From Gemmatimonadota bacterium (GTDB lineage Bacteria; Gemmatimonadota; Gemmatimonadetes; Longimicrobiales; Gaopeijiaceae), in NCBI GenBank assembly GCA_022823225.1, contig JAJDXM010000046.1, positions 46,391 to 110,390 of the forward strand: a stretch of 64,000 bases of DNA, in the 5' to 3' direction. The notes under the pieces are model-generated. The model did no database searches and was not told the origin of the DNA. It saw only the letters and a program-made list of their open reading frames with translations. Of this stretch, positions 51,109 through 61,299 are shown piece by piece. A program made the position numbers and the translations under genes. Numbering within the stretch: position 1 is the first letter of the stretch; every line of letters begins with the position of its first letter.

Positions 51109-51285
51109 GCAATCCTCCTTGTCGCGCAAGCCGATCCCCGACGACAGTTGGACCCCCGACCGGCGACACTACTATTCTTCCTGAAACTAATGCCGGAGAT
51201 CGGGTGACCCACAGGGGCGACGGCCTGTTTCCGGAGGCCGCGGGCAAGCGGTCCGTCCACACGCAACCCACATGGAGGCTGGTGT

Positions 51286-54200
51286 ATGCTATTCATTGAC
51301 CGAGGCGTGAAAGCTGTCCTGCTGCTTCTGCTCGCGCCCATCGCGGCCCTCGCCCAGGAGGATGAGAAGAGGGACCCCGACCGGGGCCTCCCCCTGGAAC
51401 CCGCCCGCTGGGCCCGGTTCACGACCAATGAGGGGACCTGGATCTCGCTCGACGTGAGCCCGGACGGCCGGACCATCGTCTTCGACATGGTCGGAGACCT
51501 GTACACGATGCCGATCACCGGCGGCGAGGCCGCGCGCCTCACCAGCGGCATGGCCTACGACATGCAGCCGCGCTTCAGCCCCGACGGCGAGCGGATCGTC
51601 TTCGTGTCGGATCGGAGCGGCGACAACAACGTCTGGCTGATGCCGGCCGCGGGCGGCGAGCCTACGCAGCTGAGCAAGGGCGTCGGAAGCTATTTCCTTT
51701 CGCCGGAGTGGATGCCCGACGGGAAGTACGTCATCGTCTCCCGGTCCTACACCAGCGTGGAGAAGCTGTGGCTCTACCACGTGGACGGGGGCACGGGGCT
51801 CGAGATGGTGGGGGGCGGTGGCGGGGCGCGGATGCTGGGCGCGACGGTCGACGCCGAGGGGCGCTACATCTGGTACGCACAGCGCAACGGCACCTGGCAG
51901 TACAACGCCATCTTCCCGCAGTACCAGATCTGGATGTACGACCGCGAGACGGGCACCCGGACGCCGATGACCAACCGCTACGGCTCGGCATTCCGGCCTG
52001 CGCTCTCCCCGGACGGGACGCTGCTGGCCTACGGTAGCCGGGAGGATGCCGATACCGGAATCCGCCTGCGCGAACTCGACTCCGGCAAGGAGCAGTGGCT
52101 GGCCTACCCCGTCCAGCGCGACGACATGGAGTCCACGGCGTCGATGGACGTGTTGCCGGGCTACTCCTTCACGCCGGAATCGGACGCGCTCGTGATGTCC
52201 TACGGAGGGCGCATCTGGCGGGTGCCGGTGGACGGGAGCGACCCGGTCGAGATCCCGTTCACCGTCAACGCAGAGGTCGCGATCGGGCCCGAGGTCGAGT
52301 TCGAGTACCCGATCGAGGACACGCCCACCTTCACCGTCAAGCAGATCCGCGACGCGCGCGCCTCGCCCGACGGCAGCCGGATCGCGTTCACCGCGCTGGA
52401 CCGGCTGTACGTGGCGGAACTCCCCGACGGGACGCCCGAGCGCCTCACCAGCGACGAGGTCGGCGAATTCCAGCCGGTCTGGTCGCCGGACGGGAGCCAG
52501 ATTGCCTACGTGACCTGGGACGACGTCGCCGGCGAAGGCTACATCCGGCGCGTTTCGGCGGACGGGGGCGCGTCTGCCAACCTGACGGCGCCGGGCTACT
52601 ACCAGCAGCTTGCCTGGTCGCCGGACGGAGCGCGGATCGTGGCGATGCGCGCGGCCTCGCGGAATGTGCGGGACGTGCTCGGCCTCTCGGCGGGGACCGG
52701 GCAAGGCGCCGAGTTCATCTGGATCCCGGCCGGAGGTGGCGACGAGACGATCATCGGGCCCACCCTGGGACGCCGCGCACCCCACTTCACCCAGGACCCG
52801 GACCGCATCTACTACTACGGAACGGCGCGACCGGACCCGATCCCGGGCTCGCCCCCCGGTACGGCGCTCGGGATCGGGCTCTCCTCGGCCCGCTGGGACG
52901 ACACCGACAAGCGGGCGCACCTGCGGGTGACCGCCCGAACCAACTCTGCGGCGGGCAGCCTGCGCCCAGGGTACGAGCTGTCCGAGAACAGCGACCTCCT
53001 GGTGCCGCAGGAGGTGTTCGAGGACCTGGAAGACGAGCCCCGCGAGACGGGCTTCCCCCAGTCGGCCAGCCTGGTCCGGATGGCGCCGCAGGGCGACCAG
53101 GCCCTCGCCTGGATCGGAGACAACCTGTATGTGGTGACGGTTCCCGACCTCGGGGCCACCGTTCCCGCGATCGAGGTCGCCAAGCCGGATTCGGCCGCCG
53201 TCCCCGCGCGCAAGCTGAACGAGCTGGGGATCGAATTCCCCTCCTGGGGCGCGGACGGCCGCACCGTCCACTGGTGGCTCGGAAACGCACTCTTCACCTA
53301 CGACCTGGACGCGGCCGCCGGAGATCCCGATTACGCCCCGTCGGAGCAGCAGATCACGGTCACCGCCGAGCGCGACAACCCACAGGGCACGGTGGTGCTC
53401 CGCGGCGCCCGCGCGATCACGATGAACGGCGACGAGATCATCGAGAACGCGGACATCGTCGTCACCAACAACCGCATCGCGTCGGTGTCGGCGGGCGCGG
53501 GGGAGGTGCCCGAGGGTGCGACCGTCATCGACGTGGCGGGCAAGACCATCGTTCCCGGCTTCGTGGACACGCACGCGCACATGTGGAACCTCTGGCAGCT
53601 GCACTGGTCGCGTTCGTGGCTCTACCAGGCCAATCTCGCCTACGGGGTCACCACCACCCGCGACCCCCAGACGGCCACCACCGACGTGCTCTCCTACGAG
53701 GACCTCGTCCGCGCGGGCAGGATGGTCGGTCCGCGCGTCTATTCCACCGGGCCGGGAGTCTTCTCGTCCGACTACATCGACAGCTACGAGCACGCGCTGG
53801 ACGTACTGAGCAAGTACAGCCGCTACTACGACACCAAGACCTTCAAGATGTACATGTCCGGCAACCGCCGGCAGCGCCAGTGGCTGATCATGGCCGCGCG
53901 CGAGCTGGAGCTGATGCCGACGACCGAGGGCGGCCTGGAGTACCGGCTGGACATGACCCACGCGATCGACGGCTACCCGGGGGTCGAGCACTCGCTGCCG
54001 ATCGTCCCGGCGTACCAGGACATCGTGGAGCTCTTCGCGACGTCCGGCACCGTCAATTCGCCGACGCTGCTCGTCTCCTACGGCGGTCCCTGGGCCGAGA
54101 ACTACTTCTTCACCAATGAAGACCTCTTCGGCGACGAGAAGCTGACCCACTTCACCCCGCGCCGGGAGCTGGAGAACAAGGCGCGGCGCCTGCAGAGCGA

Positions 54201-54666
54201 CGGACCGGGACCCGGCGGATGGTTCATGGAGGAGGAGTACGCGTTTCCGAAGCACTCCGCCTGGCTGGTGAAGCTCGTGGAAGGCGGCGGGAAGACCGGA
54301 GTCGGGAGCCACGGACAGCTGCAGGGCCTGGGCTTCCACTGGGAGCTGTGGGCGATGCAGAGCGGCGACATGGATGAACACGATGCGCTCCGGGCGGCCA
54401 CGATCATGGGCGCCGAAGCGATCGGGCTGGGCCGCGACCTGGGATCGATCGAGGCGGGCAAGCTGGCCGACCTGGTGATCCTGGACGCGAACCCGCTCGA
54501 CAACATCCGCAACTCGAACACGATCCACCAGGTGATGATGAACGGCCGCCTCTACGACGGCGACACGCTCGACGAGGTCTGGCCAAGGCAGCGACCCGCA
54601 CCGGACGAACCGTGGAGGCACCTCGCTCCGAACGTCGCCGCCGGGATCCGGGGAGGTGACAAATGA
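51286..54666 (+). CDS. secreted amidohydrolase with N-terminal PD40/TolB-type propeller (copy A)
   Basis: A 1126-residue exported protein. Signal peptide 1-23 (IAALA-QE). The first 650 residues are a TolB/tricorn-like beta-propeller with repeated blades such as ISLDVSPDGRTIVFDMVGD, MQPRFSPDGERIVFVSDRSG and FQPVWSPDGSQIAYVTWDD. The C-terminal half is an amidohydrolase with metal ligands H763 and H765 (VDTHAHMW), later acting segments EHSLPIVPAY and GSHGQLQGLGFHWELWAM, and GKLADLVILDANPL near the end. Substrate unknown; imidazolonepropionase- or dipeptidase-like activity is possible. GGAGG lies 7 bases before the ATG. Its stop overlaps copy B as ATGA. Confidence 0.88.
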   Translation: MLFIDRGVKAVLLLLLAPIAALAQEDEKRDPDRGLPLEPARWARFTTNEGTWISLDVSPDGRTIVFDMVGDLYTMPITGGEAARLTSGMAYDMQPRFSPDGERIVFVSDRSGDNNVWLMPAAGGEPTQLSKGVGSYFLSPEWMPDGKYVIVSRSYTSVEKLWLYHVDGGTGLEMVGGGGGARMLGATVDAEGRYIWYAQRNGTWQYNAIFPQYQIWMYDRETGTRTPMTNRYGSAFRPALSPDGTLLAYGSREDADTGIRLRELDSGKEQWLAYPVQRDDMESTASMDVLPGYSFTPESDALVMSYGGRIWRVPVDGSDPVEIPFTVNAEVAIGPEVEFEYPIEDTPTFTVKQIRDARASPDGSRIAFTALDRLYVAELPDGTPERLTSDEVGEFQPVWSPDGSQIAYVTWDDVAGEGYIRRVSADGGASANLTAPGYYQQLAWSPDGARIVAMRAASRNVRDVLGLSAGTGQGAEFIWIPAGGGDETIIGPTLGRRAPHFTQDPDRIYYYGTARPDPIPGSPPGTALGIGLSSARWDDTDKRAHLRVTARTNSAAGSLRPGYELSENSDLLVPQEVFEDLEDEPRETGFPQSASLVRMAPQGDQALAWIGDNLYVVTVPDLGATVPAIEVAKPDSAAVPARKLNELGIEFPSWGADGRTVHWWLGNALFTYDLDAAAGDPDYAPSEQQITVTAERDNPQGTVVLRGARAITMNGDEIIENADIVVTNNRIASVSAGAGEVPEGATVIDVAGKTIVPGFVDTHAHMWNLWQLHWSRSWLYQANLAYGVTTTRDPQTATTDVLSYEDLVRAGRMVGPRVYSTGPGVFSSDYIDSYEHALDVLSKYSRYYDTKTFKMYMSGNRRQRQWLIMAARELELMPTTEGGLEYRLDMTHAIDGYPGVEHSLPIVPAYQDIVELFATSGTVNSPTLLVSYGGPWAENYFFTNEDLFGDEKLTHFTPRRELENKARRLQSDGPGPGGWFMEEEYAFPKHSAWLVKLVEGGGKTGVGSHGQLQGLGFHWELWAMQSGDMDEHDALRAATIMGAEAIGLGRDLGSIEAGKLADLVILDANPLDNIRNSNTIHQVMMNGRLYDGDTLDEVWPRQRPAPDEPWRHLAPNVAAGIRGGDK

Positions 54667-57600
54667 GCGCCCGCACGAAGTTCTCCAGGTGGGCGGCGCC
54701 GTCGCTGGCGCTCGCCCTGTTCGCAGTCACGACTGCCCCGCTGATGGCCCAGCTGCCCCGGCCGGGCGGCGGCCGCCAGAACCCCCTCCCGCTGCGCAGC
54801 GCGCGCACGGCCGAATTCACCGCCACCGAAGGCACATGGATCTCGCTGGACGTCAGTCCCGACGGCCGGATGATCGTCTTCGACCTCCTCGGCGACCTCT
54901 ACACCATGCCGATCACCGGCGGCAAGGCGTCGCCCCTTCTCGTCGGCATGGCCTACGAGACGCAGCCGCGTTTCAGTCCCGACGGGGAGTCGGTGGTGTT
55001 CGTCTCCGACCGGAGCGGGGGCGACAACATCTGGACGATGCGCCTCGACCGCACCGACACCACCCAGGTTACCCGCGGCAACAACAACCTCTACCTGTCG
55101 CCCGAGTGGGAGCCCGGCGGCCAGTTCGTCGTGGCCAGCCGCTCCAGCGGACTCGGCGGCGCCGCCACGCTGATCATGGTCAACGCCGAGCGGGGGTCGT
55201 CGGTGTCGCTCAGCGGGATCGCCGCGGGCAAGAACATCGGCGCGGCCTTCAGCCCCGACGGACGTTACATGTGGTACGCGAGGTCCTTTTCCGACTGGAC
55301 CTACAACGCCACCCTGCCCCTCTACCAGCTGTACCGGTACGACTTCGAGAGGGCCACCAGCTCCGTGATGACGAACCGGTACGGCTCGGCCATGAGGCCC
55401 GCGGTCTCCCCCGACGGGCAGTGGCTGGTGTACGCGTCGCGGCACGGCCCCGAAACCGGCCTGCGCAAGCGCAACCTCGAGACCGAGGACGAGGAGTGGC
55501 TGGCCTACCCCGTGCAGCGCGACGAACAGGAGTCGAGGGCACCACTGGACGTGCACCCCGGCTACTCCTTCATGCCCGACGGATCGGCGATCGTGGTCTC
55601 CTTCGGCGGGAAGATCTGGAACGTCCCGATGGACGGCAGCGAACCCGCCGAGATCCCCTTCGAGGTCGACGTCGAGCTGGCGATCGGTCCCGAGGTGAAG
55701 TTCGCCTACCAGATCGACACGACCGCCATGGTCACCGCCAGCCAGATCCGCTCTCCGGTGGCGTCGCCCGATGGCGACCGGATGGCTTTCGTCGCTTTCG
55801 ACCGCCTCTGGGTCAAGGACATGCCCGACGGGGACCCGGAGCGGCTGACCGAGGCGGACGCCGGAGAGTTCCATCCACAGTGGTCGCCTGACGGGCAGTG
55901 GATCGCCTACGTCACGTGGGACGATTCCGAGGGCGGGCACATCATGAAGGTGTCGGCGTTCGGAGGGGAGCCCGTCCGGCTTACCGCAAGCTCGGCCGCG
56001 TATTCCAATGTGGCCTGGGCGCCCGGCGGCGACCGGATCGTGGCAACGCGCTCGGCGGCCGGCGACCTGCTGGCGACCTCCGGCCTCTTCGCCGGTCCAC
56101 TCGGGGGCACCTTCGTCTGGGTGCCTTCGGACGCGGCCGAACCGGCCGAACCCGAAGTCATCTCCCCCACCGGCATCCGCGACGTGATGCACTTCGTGCA
56201 GGATGAACCGGATCGGATCTACTCCTACAGCCCGCTCGAGGGCCTGGTGTCGTTCCGCTGGGACGGGACCGACGTGAAGAGCCATCTGCTGGTGCGCGGC
56301 ACCGTGGGGGCTGCGGGCATCACCGACCCGCACCCGGAGCAGTGGGAGTTCCTGCCGCGCCGCGTCTTCCCCTGGAGGAAGGGCCCGGACCCGACGAAGC
56401 CGATCGTGGACCCGGCGGATCCGGTCATGGACCCGGCCGATCCGGACCCGGACCCGCCAGCCGAGCCGGGGTTCCCGCAGCCCGCCGGGCTGGTGATGAT
56501 GTCCCCGCAGGGCGACCAGGCCTTCGCGCAGATCGGGAGGGACATCTACGTCGTGGATGTGCCGGACGTGGGGTCGCAGCCCGCCAGCCTGGTCGCGTCC
56601 CCCGGCGGCGCGCGCAGGCTCACCGACGTCGGGGGCGAGTTCCCGTCGTGGGCCGCGGACGGATCCATGGTGCACTGGGCGTTCGGCAACGTGCTGTTCA
56701 GCTACGACCTGGACTATGTGGAGGCGGAGGAGGAAGAGGTGAAGGAGATCCGCCACGAGCGCGCGCTCATCCGGGCCCGGGCGGTCGCCATCACCGACAC
56801 GCTGAAGGAGAAGCGCGCCGAGGCGGACAGCCTGGAGAATGCGGACGAGGAGGTGCCGGACTCGCTCGAAGCGGAGATCGCGCGGCTGGCGGGCGATTCG
56901 GTGCAGGTGGTGGCCGATTCGCTGATGGCCCGCGCCGACTCGCTGCAGAGGGCCGCGGAGGAGTTCGCCGAGAAGGCGAGCGCGATCCGGGACGGCGACA
57001 AGGAGATCCTCGAGGATTCGACCGAGACCTACGAGGCGAAGGAAAGGAGGATCGAGGCGAAGCTGCCGCGCGACATCCCGCGCGGGACGGTGGCGCTCAC
57101 GGGAGGGCGCATCATCACGATGACGGACACCCCGGGCGACACCACCGGAGCGCCCCACATCATCGAGGGCGGGGTGGTGGTCGTCACCGACAACAGGATC
57201 GTGGACGTGGGGGTGGCCGATTCGGTGGAGATCCCGGACAGCGCGGTCGTCATCGACGTCTCCGGCAACACCCTGGTGCCCGGCTTCGTGGACACGCACT
57301 ACCACGCGCAGTGGCTGGTGCAGGAGATCCACCCCGAGGAGGTGTGGCAGTACCTCAGCACCCTGTCCTACGGAGTCACCACCACGCGCGACCCGCAGAC
57401 CGCGGTCACCGACATCCTCAGCTACACCGACCGGGTCAACATCGGCGGCATGACCGGGCCGCGGATCTATTCGACCGGGCCGGGCGTCTTCAGCAGCGAG
57501 CCGATCCGCGACGCCGACCACGCGAAGACCATCCTGCGGCGGTATTCCCAGTACTTCGACACGAAGACGCTCAAGATGTACATGTCAGGGAACCGCCAGC

Positions 57601-58415
57601 AGCGGCAGTGGATCATCCAGGCGGCCCGTGAACTCCGCCTGATGCCCACAACCGAGGGCGGACTCGACTACAAGATCGACATCACACACGCGATAGACGG
57701 CTACTCCGGCGTCGAGCACAACCTGCCGATCGCGCCAATGTACTCCGACGTGGTCGAGCTCTTCAAGGAGTCCGGGACCACCAACTCGCCGACGCTGCTC
57801 GTGTCGTACGGCGGACCGTTCGCCGAGAACTTCTTCTACGCCACCGAGAACGCCCACGACGACGAGAAACTCAACGTCTTCGCGCCGGCCGACTACCTCG
57901 ACGCGCGGACGCGGCGGCGGGGTCCGGGCGGCGGGGGCAGCCCGGGTGCGGCCGGCTGGTTCCTGGAGGAGGAGCACGTCTTCCCGCGCCACGCCGAATT
58001 CGTGAAGAAGATGCTGGAGGGCGACGCGCGCGTGGGCGTCGGGAGCCACGGCCAGCTGCAGGGACTCGGGTACCACTGGGAGCTGTGGGCGATGGCTGCG
58101 GGCGGAGCGTCCAACTACGACATGCTGCGCTCCGCGACGATCCTGGGCGCGGAGGCAATCGGGTTCGGCGCCCACCTCGGCACAATCGAGAAGGACAAGT
58201 TCGCCGACATCGTGATCCTCAACTCCAACCCGCTCGACGACCTCCGCAACACGGTGGACATCCGCTACGTGATGAAGGATGGCCGCCTGTATGACGGCAT
58301 GACGCTGGATGAGGTCTACCCGGTGGCGCGTCCGTTCGAGCGCAAGGGGCCGGTGGAGGGTGGCGCGGGTGACGCGCCGGCGGGGATCGGGAAGGTGGGG
58401 AGCGTGGGGCGGTAG
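54663..58415 (+). CDS. secreted amidohydrolase with N-terminal PD40/TolB-type propeller (copy B)
   Basis: Paralogue of copy A, 1250 residues, with the same plan: signal peptide (to about 30, LMA-QL), propeller blades (ISLDVSPDGRMIVFDLLGD, TQPRFSPDGESVVFVSDRSG), amidohydrolase with H879 and H881 (VDTHYHAQW), EHNLPIAPMY and GSHGQLQGLGYHWELWAM. It differs by a charged coiled-coil insertion of about 110 residues between the domains (around 690-800, rich in Glu, Arg and Ala, e.g. ARADSLQRAAEEFAEKASAI) and a DPADP-type proline/aspartate repeat near 590. Coupled by ATGA to copy A, so both are likely made together and may form a complex. Confidence 0.88.
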   Translation: MSARTKFSRWAAPSLALALFAVTTAPLMAQLPRPGGGRQNPLPLRSARTAEFTATEGTWISLDVSPDGRMIVFDLLGDLYTMPITGGKASPLLVGMAYETQPRFSPDGESVVFVSDRSGGDNIWTMRLDRTDTTQVTRGNNNLYLSPEWEPGGQFVVASRSSGLGGAATLIMVNAERGSSVSLSGIAAGKNIGAAFSPDGRYMWYARSFSDWTYNATLPLYQLYRYDFERATSSVMTNRYGSAMRPAVSPDGQWLVYASRHGPETGLRKRNLETEDEEWLAYPVQRDEQESRAPLDVHPGYSFMPDGSAIVVSFGGKIWNVPMDGSEPAEIPFEVDVELAIGPEVKFAYQIDTTAMVTASQIRSPVASPDGDRMAFVAFDRLWVKDMPDGDPERLTEADAGEFHPQWSPDGQWIAYVTWDDSEGGHIMKVSAFGGEPVRLTASSAAYSNVAWAPGGDRIVATRSAAGDLLATSGLFAGPLGGTFVWVPSDAAEPAEPEVISPTGIRDVMHFVQDEPDRIYSYSPLEGLVSFRWDGTDVKSHLLVRGTVGAAGITDPHPEQWEFLPRRVFPWRKGPDPTKPIVDPADPVMDPADPDPDPPAEPGFPQPAGLVMMSPQGDQAFAQIGRDIYVVDVPDVGSQPASLVASPGGARRLTDVGGEFPSWAADGSMVHWAFGNVLFSYDLDYVEAEEEEVKEIRHERALIRARAVAITDTLKEKRAEADSLENADEEVPDSLEAEIARLAGDSVQVVADSLMARADSLQRAAEEFAEKASAIRDGDKEILEDSTETYEAKERRIEAKLPRDIPRGTVALTGGRIITMTDTPGDTTGAPHIIEGGVVVVTDNRIVDVGVADSVEIPDSAVVIDVSGNTLVPGFVDTHYHAQWLVQEIHPEEVWQYLSTLSYGVTTTRDPQTAVTDILSYTDRVNIGGMTGPRIYSTGPGVFSSEPIRDADHAKTILRRYSQYFDTKTLKMYMSGNRQQRQWIIQAARELRLMPTTEGGLDYKIDITHAIDGYSGVEHNLPIAPMYSDVVELFKESGTTNSPTLLVSYGGPFAENFFYATENAHDDEKLNVFAPADYLDARTRRRGPGGGGSPGAAGWFLEEEHVFPRHAEFVKKMLEGDARVGVGSHGQLQGLGYHWELWAMAAGGASNYDMLRSATILGAEAIGFGAHLGTIEKDKFADIVILNSNPLDDLRNTVDIRYVMKDGRLYDGMTLDEVYPVARPFERKGPVEGGAGDAPAGIGKVGSVGR

Positions 58416-58418
58416 GAG

Positions 58419-58471
58419 GGTCAGGTCGGCCGCCCCGTCCGTACTGGCCGGAAGGGGCAGCCGACCTGACC
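58419..58471. terminator. long inverted repeat between convergent genes
   Basis: Arms of 18 bases with one mismatch (58419-58436 with 58454-58471) around a 17-base loop, beginning 4 bases after the copy B stop. The outer 12 bases, GGTCAGGTCGGC and its complement, pair perfectly; the inner five, GCCCC/GGGGC, follow after one mismatch. It is by far the strongest hairpin I saw in the window. No T-run follows, but position between convergent genes suggests a bidirectional transcription stop. Confidence 0.55.
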
Positions 58472-58481
58472 GTGCAGCGGG

Positions 58482-58521
58482 ACTCCGGGACTCGCAGCTC
58501 CAGCACTCCGGGATTCGCAGC
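58482..58521. repeat. two 17-bp direct repeats, period 23
   Basis: ACTCCGGGACTCGCAGC (58482-58498) recurs with one change (C to T) at 58505-58521. They lie right after the inverted repeat, in the convergent gap, and encode nothing I can support. They may be a small intergenic repeat family. Confidence 0.6.
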
Positions 58522-58552
58522 CTACGGGGAAGGCGCGGGCTCCGGCGGGGCG

Positions 58553-59050
58553 TCAGTCTCCCGCTGGAAGCCGCGGAACGCCCGGCCCCGCGTCCTCCAC
58601 CTGCTGCCGGGCCAGCGTCAATGCCAGCTCGGCCGCGAACTCGTCGGCGACCAGCCGGTCGCCGCGTTTGATGCGCAGCACCAGCTTGGCCGGGTGCTTG
58701 AGCTTCAGTCCCTGCTGGCCCGCGATCTTCTCGAAGGCCAGCAGGTCTGTCGCCGTCAGCACCAGCCTCGGTCCGGTGAACTGCCACCACCGGCGGCGCG
58801 GCACGACGGCCCCGGCCACGCTGGCAAGCGGGATCACCATCTCCTGAACCGGCTCGATCTCCTCGCGGGTCTCGTAGCCCGCCCCGAACAGTTGGGTCTG
58901 CACGGCGACGCGCCACTGGAGCACCAGGCGGTCCGACTCCAGTCGCACCAGACCGTGGGCGGTCTGCGTTGTGGACTCGTACTCCCCCCCGGAGGTCCAC
59001 ATGTCGGTACTGCGCTTCAGCGAGAACGGGACGGCGGCGAGGCTGTTCAC
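58553..59050 (-). CDS. hypothetical protein coupled to the truncated amidohydrolase
   Basis: No family is recognised. If it starts at the GTG at 59050, overlapping the amidohydrolase stop as GTGA, it has 165 residues; an ATG at 59002 would give 149. The middle is rich in basic/aromatic residues (RRRWWQFTGPRLVLTATDL) with strand-like patterns, and the end is a helical LVADEFAAELALTLARQQVEDA. There is no signal peptide or membrane segment, so a cytoplasmic protein is likely. If its translation depended on the upstream gene, the insertion event described below may have altered its expression. Confidence 0.5.
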   Translation of the reverse strand: MNSLAAVPFSLKRSTDMWTSGGEYESTTQTAHGLVRLESDRLVLQWRVAVQTQLFGAGYETREEIEPVQEMVIPLASVAGAVVPRRRWWQFTGPRLVLTATDLLAFEKIAGQQGLKLKHPAKLVLRIKRGDRLVADEFAAELALTLARQQVEDAGPGVPRLPAGD

Positions 59051-61227
59051 CGTCCCCGCCGCTCCCGCACATCCGGCGGTTCCACCCTCCACCACCACTG
59101 CGTCGGCAGCGGGCGTTGCCGTGGCCACACCTCGGTCAGGTCCGCGGCGGCGTACAGTCTTCCGTTCTTCATGACGTATTCTATATCGGTGCTGTTCTCC
59201 AGATCCTCCAGAGGATTCGAATTCAGCACCTGGAGATCGGCGAGCTTACCGGGCTCCAGCGACCCCAGATCCCCCGCCAGACCTATCGCGTCGGCGCTCA
59301 TGAGCGTCGCCATGCGCAGGGCGTCGTGGTTGTCCAGCCCGCCGGACGCCATCATCCACAGCTCCCAGTGGGTGCCCAGCCCCTGCACCTCGCCATGGGA
59401 GCCGAGGCCCGCCTGACCGCCCGCCTCCATCCACTTGGCGAGCTGCTCGGCCTGCTGGAAGTGCACGTACTGGTCGTCGCGGTACCAGGTGGTGGACTTC
59501 CACTTGTCGAGTTCGTCGTGGGGGGTGAAGACGCGGAGGCGCTCGACCTCGTCCAGGTTGGTGCGCGTAAGGTAGTACTGGCGCCCGGAGGGCCCGCCAT
59601 AGGCGACGTTGAAGGTGGGCGTGTAGACCATCCCGCTGAAGGCGCCGAGCTCGACGACGTCCCGGTAGAAGGGACTGATCGGCAGCGAATGCTCCAGCCC
59701 CGCGTAGCCGTCCTGCGCCAGCGTGAGGTTCATGGTGAAGTTGGAGCCGCCCTCGGTCGTGGGGGTGAGGCCGAGCTCGCGGGCCGCCATGATGACCCAC
59801 TGGCGCACCTTGCGGTCTCCGGCCATGTACTGCTTGATCGTCAGGGTGTTGTAGTGGTCGGAATAGCGCCTGAGCACGTTGCGGGCGTCGTCCAGGCTGC
59901 GGATCCGGTCGGCGCTGAAGACCCCGGGCCCGGTCGAATAGATCCGCGGGCCGATCAGCTCGCCGGTCTCCATCAGGTCGGAGTATGTGACTACGTCTTC
60001 CGATGAAGTCTGGGGGTCGCGCTGGGTGGTGACCCCGTAGGCGAGCTGCGCGAGGAACTGCGACACCTGGGTGCGGTGGACGCCCCACGCGACCCAGGTG
60101 TGCGCGTGGATGTCGACCAGGCCCGGGAGGATGGTCTTTCCCGACATGTCGCGGACATCGGCGCCGTCGGGGATCGCCACGCTGCCGGTCGGCCCCACCG
60201 CGGCGATCCGGTTGTCGCGCACCACGATGTCCCCGCGCGGGACGATCTCGTCGCCGCGCATGGTGATGAGACGGGCACCACTCAGAACCAGCGTCCCGCG
60301 CGGCCTGTCCTTCGGCACCGTGATCTCCACCTCGAAGCGCGCGGCCTCGTAGACCGGGGCACCCTCGTCGTCGTCCTCGCCGGCCGGCGCCGCACCCGTC
60401 GTGTCCGCGTCGATCACGCCGGCCGTGTCCGCGGGGGCCTCTTCCTCGTCTTCCGCCGCCTCCGCCCGGGCCGTCGCCAGCGAATCGGCGATCAGCGAAT
60501 CGGCCAGCGCCACATCGTAGCGGAAGAAGCTGCGCCCGATCGAGTAGACCGCGGCGGCGCCATCCGCCGACCACCCCACAAAATCCCCGCCCACCTCGGT
60601 GAGGCGCCGTGTCGGCACGGCGGACGAGGTCACGGAGATCGAGTGCGCCGCCCCCGCCGTCGGCGGCACCGTGATCAGGAAAACGTTGCGGTTGGCGCGC
60701 ACGATCGCGCGCTTCCCGTCGGGCGACAGCACCACCTCGTCCGGCGTTCCCCCGCCCCCACCCACGGACGGCGCGGTCACCCTCACGACGGTGCGCGGGT
60801 CGGTGCCGTCGTAGCGCACGGAGACCAGCCCGTCCGACCCCGTCCACACATAAACCCGGTCCGGGTCGGGACCCGGATTCGGCGCGTTGCGGCCCTGCTG
60901 GGTCGCACCCAGTCCCACCCACATGATCCGCGTCGGCTCCTCGCCCCCGTCCGCGGGCATCCACACATACTCGAGTTCCGCGGCGGAACCGTGCCTCCCG
61001 AAGTCCTCCAGGGTGCGCATACGGTGCATCTTCGAGCCGCGCACGGCGAGTATCCGCGTGCCGTCGCCGTTGTAGGCCACGCGGTCGAAGAACGCGGACT
61101 CGGGCGTCAGCCGCTCGGGCTCGCCTGCCCCGTCGGCCGGCACCCTCCAGATGTCCCCGCCGACCGAGTCGTTCCAGGTCACGTAGGCGATGTGCCGGCC
61201 GTCCGGCGGACGGGAGTGAACTCGCAT
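59047..61227 (-). pseudogene. third PD40-amidohydrolase paralogue, 5'-truncated at the mobile element boundary
   Basis: The readable frame is 726 residues and begins MRVHSRPPDGRHIAYVTWND. From PDG onward it aligns with copies A and B in mid-propeller (copy B: SPDGQWIAYVTWDD near residue 415), then continues through the rest of the propeller and the whole amidohydrolase: H374 and H376 (VDIHAHTW), EHSLPISPFY, GSHGEVQGLGTHWELWMM. Missing are the signal peptide and roughly the first half of the propeller. Similarity stops abruptly near 61208, close to the integrase gene. Without a signal it would stay in the cytoplasm with an incomplete propeller, so I treat it as a disrupted gene. The missing 5' part may lie beyond the right end of the element. 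Confidence 0.8.
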
Positions 61228-61266
61228 CTTTCTATAGGTGTTGAACTTACGAGATTGTCCGTGCGG

Positions 61267-61290
61267 ATTCCCGCCGTTCGACTCCCGCCG
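61267..61290. repeat. short direct repeats next to the integrase gene
   Basis: ATTCCCGCCG (61267-61276) and ACTCCCGCCG (61281-61290) are spaced 14 bases apart, just beyond the integrase stop and within 80 bases of the element boundary. Tyrosine integrases often bind short direct arm repeats near att, so these are candidate arm sites; the evidence is only position and repetition. Confidence 0.35.
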
Positions 61291-61299
61291 ATTGCGAAT

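Noticed and set aside
51148..51175. Promoter TTGGAC with TACTAT before amidohydrolase copy A
   Set aside because: Only 3 of 6 and 4 of 6 matches with a 16-base spacer; too weak to list as a feature.
51289..54621. An 1110-codon open frame on the minus strand opposite amidohydrolase copy A
   Set aside because: Composition is the mirror of a GC-rich coding gene (many Arg, Gly, His, Val), with no domain; the plus-strand protein has signal peptide, blades and metal site.
54552..57521. A 989-codon open frame opposite copy B
   Set aside because: Same reasoning: antisense shadow caused by high GC at third positions.
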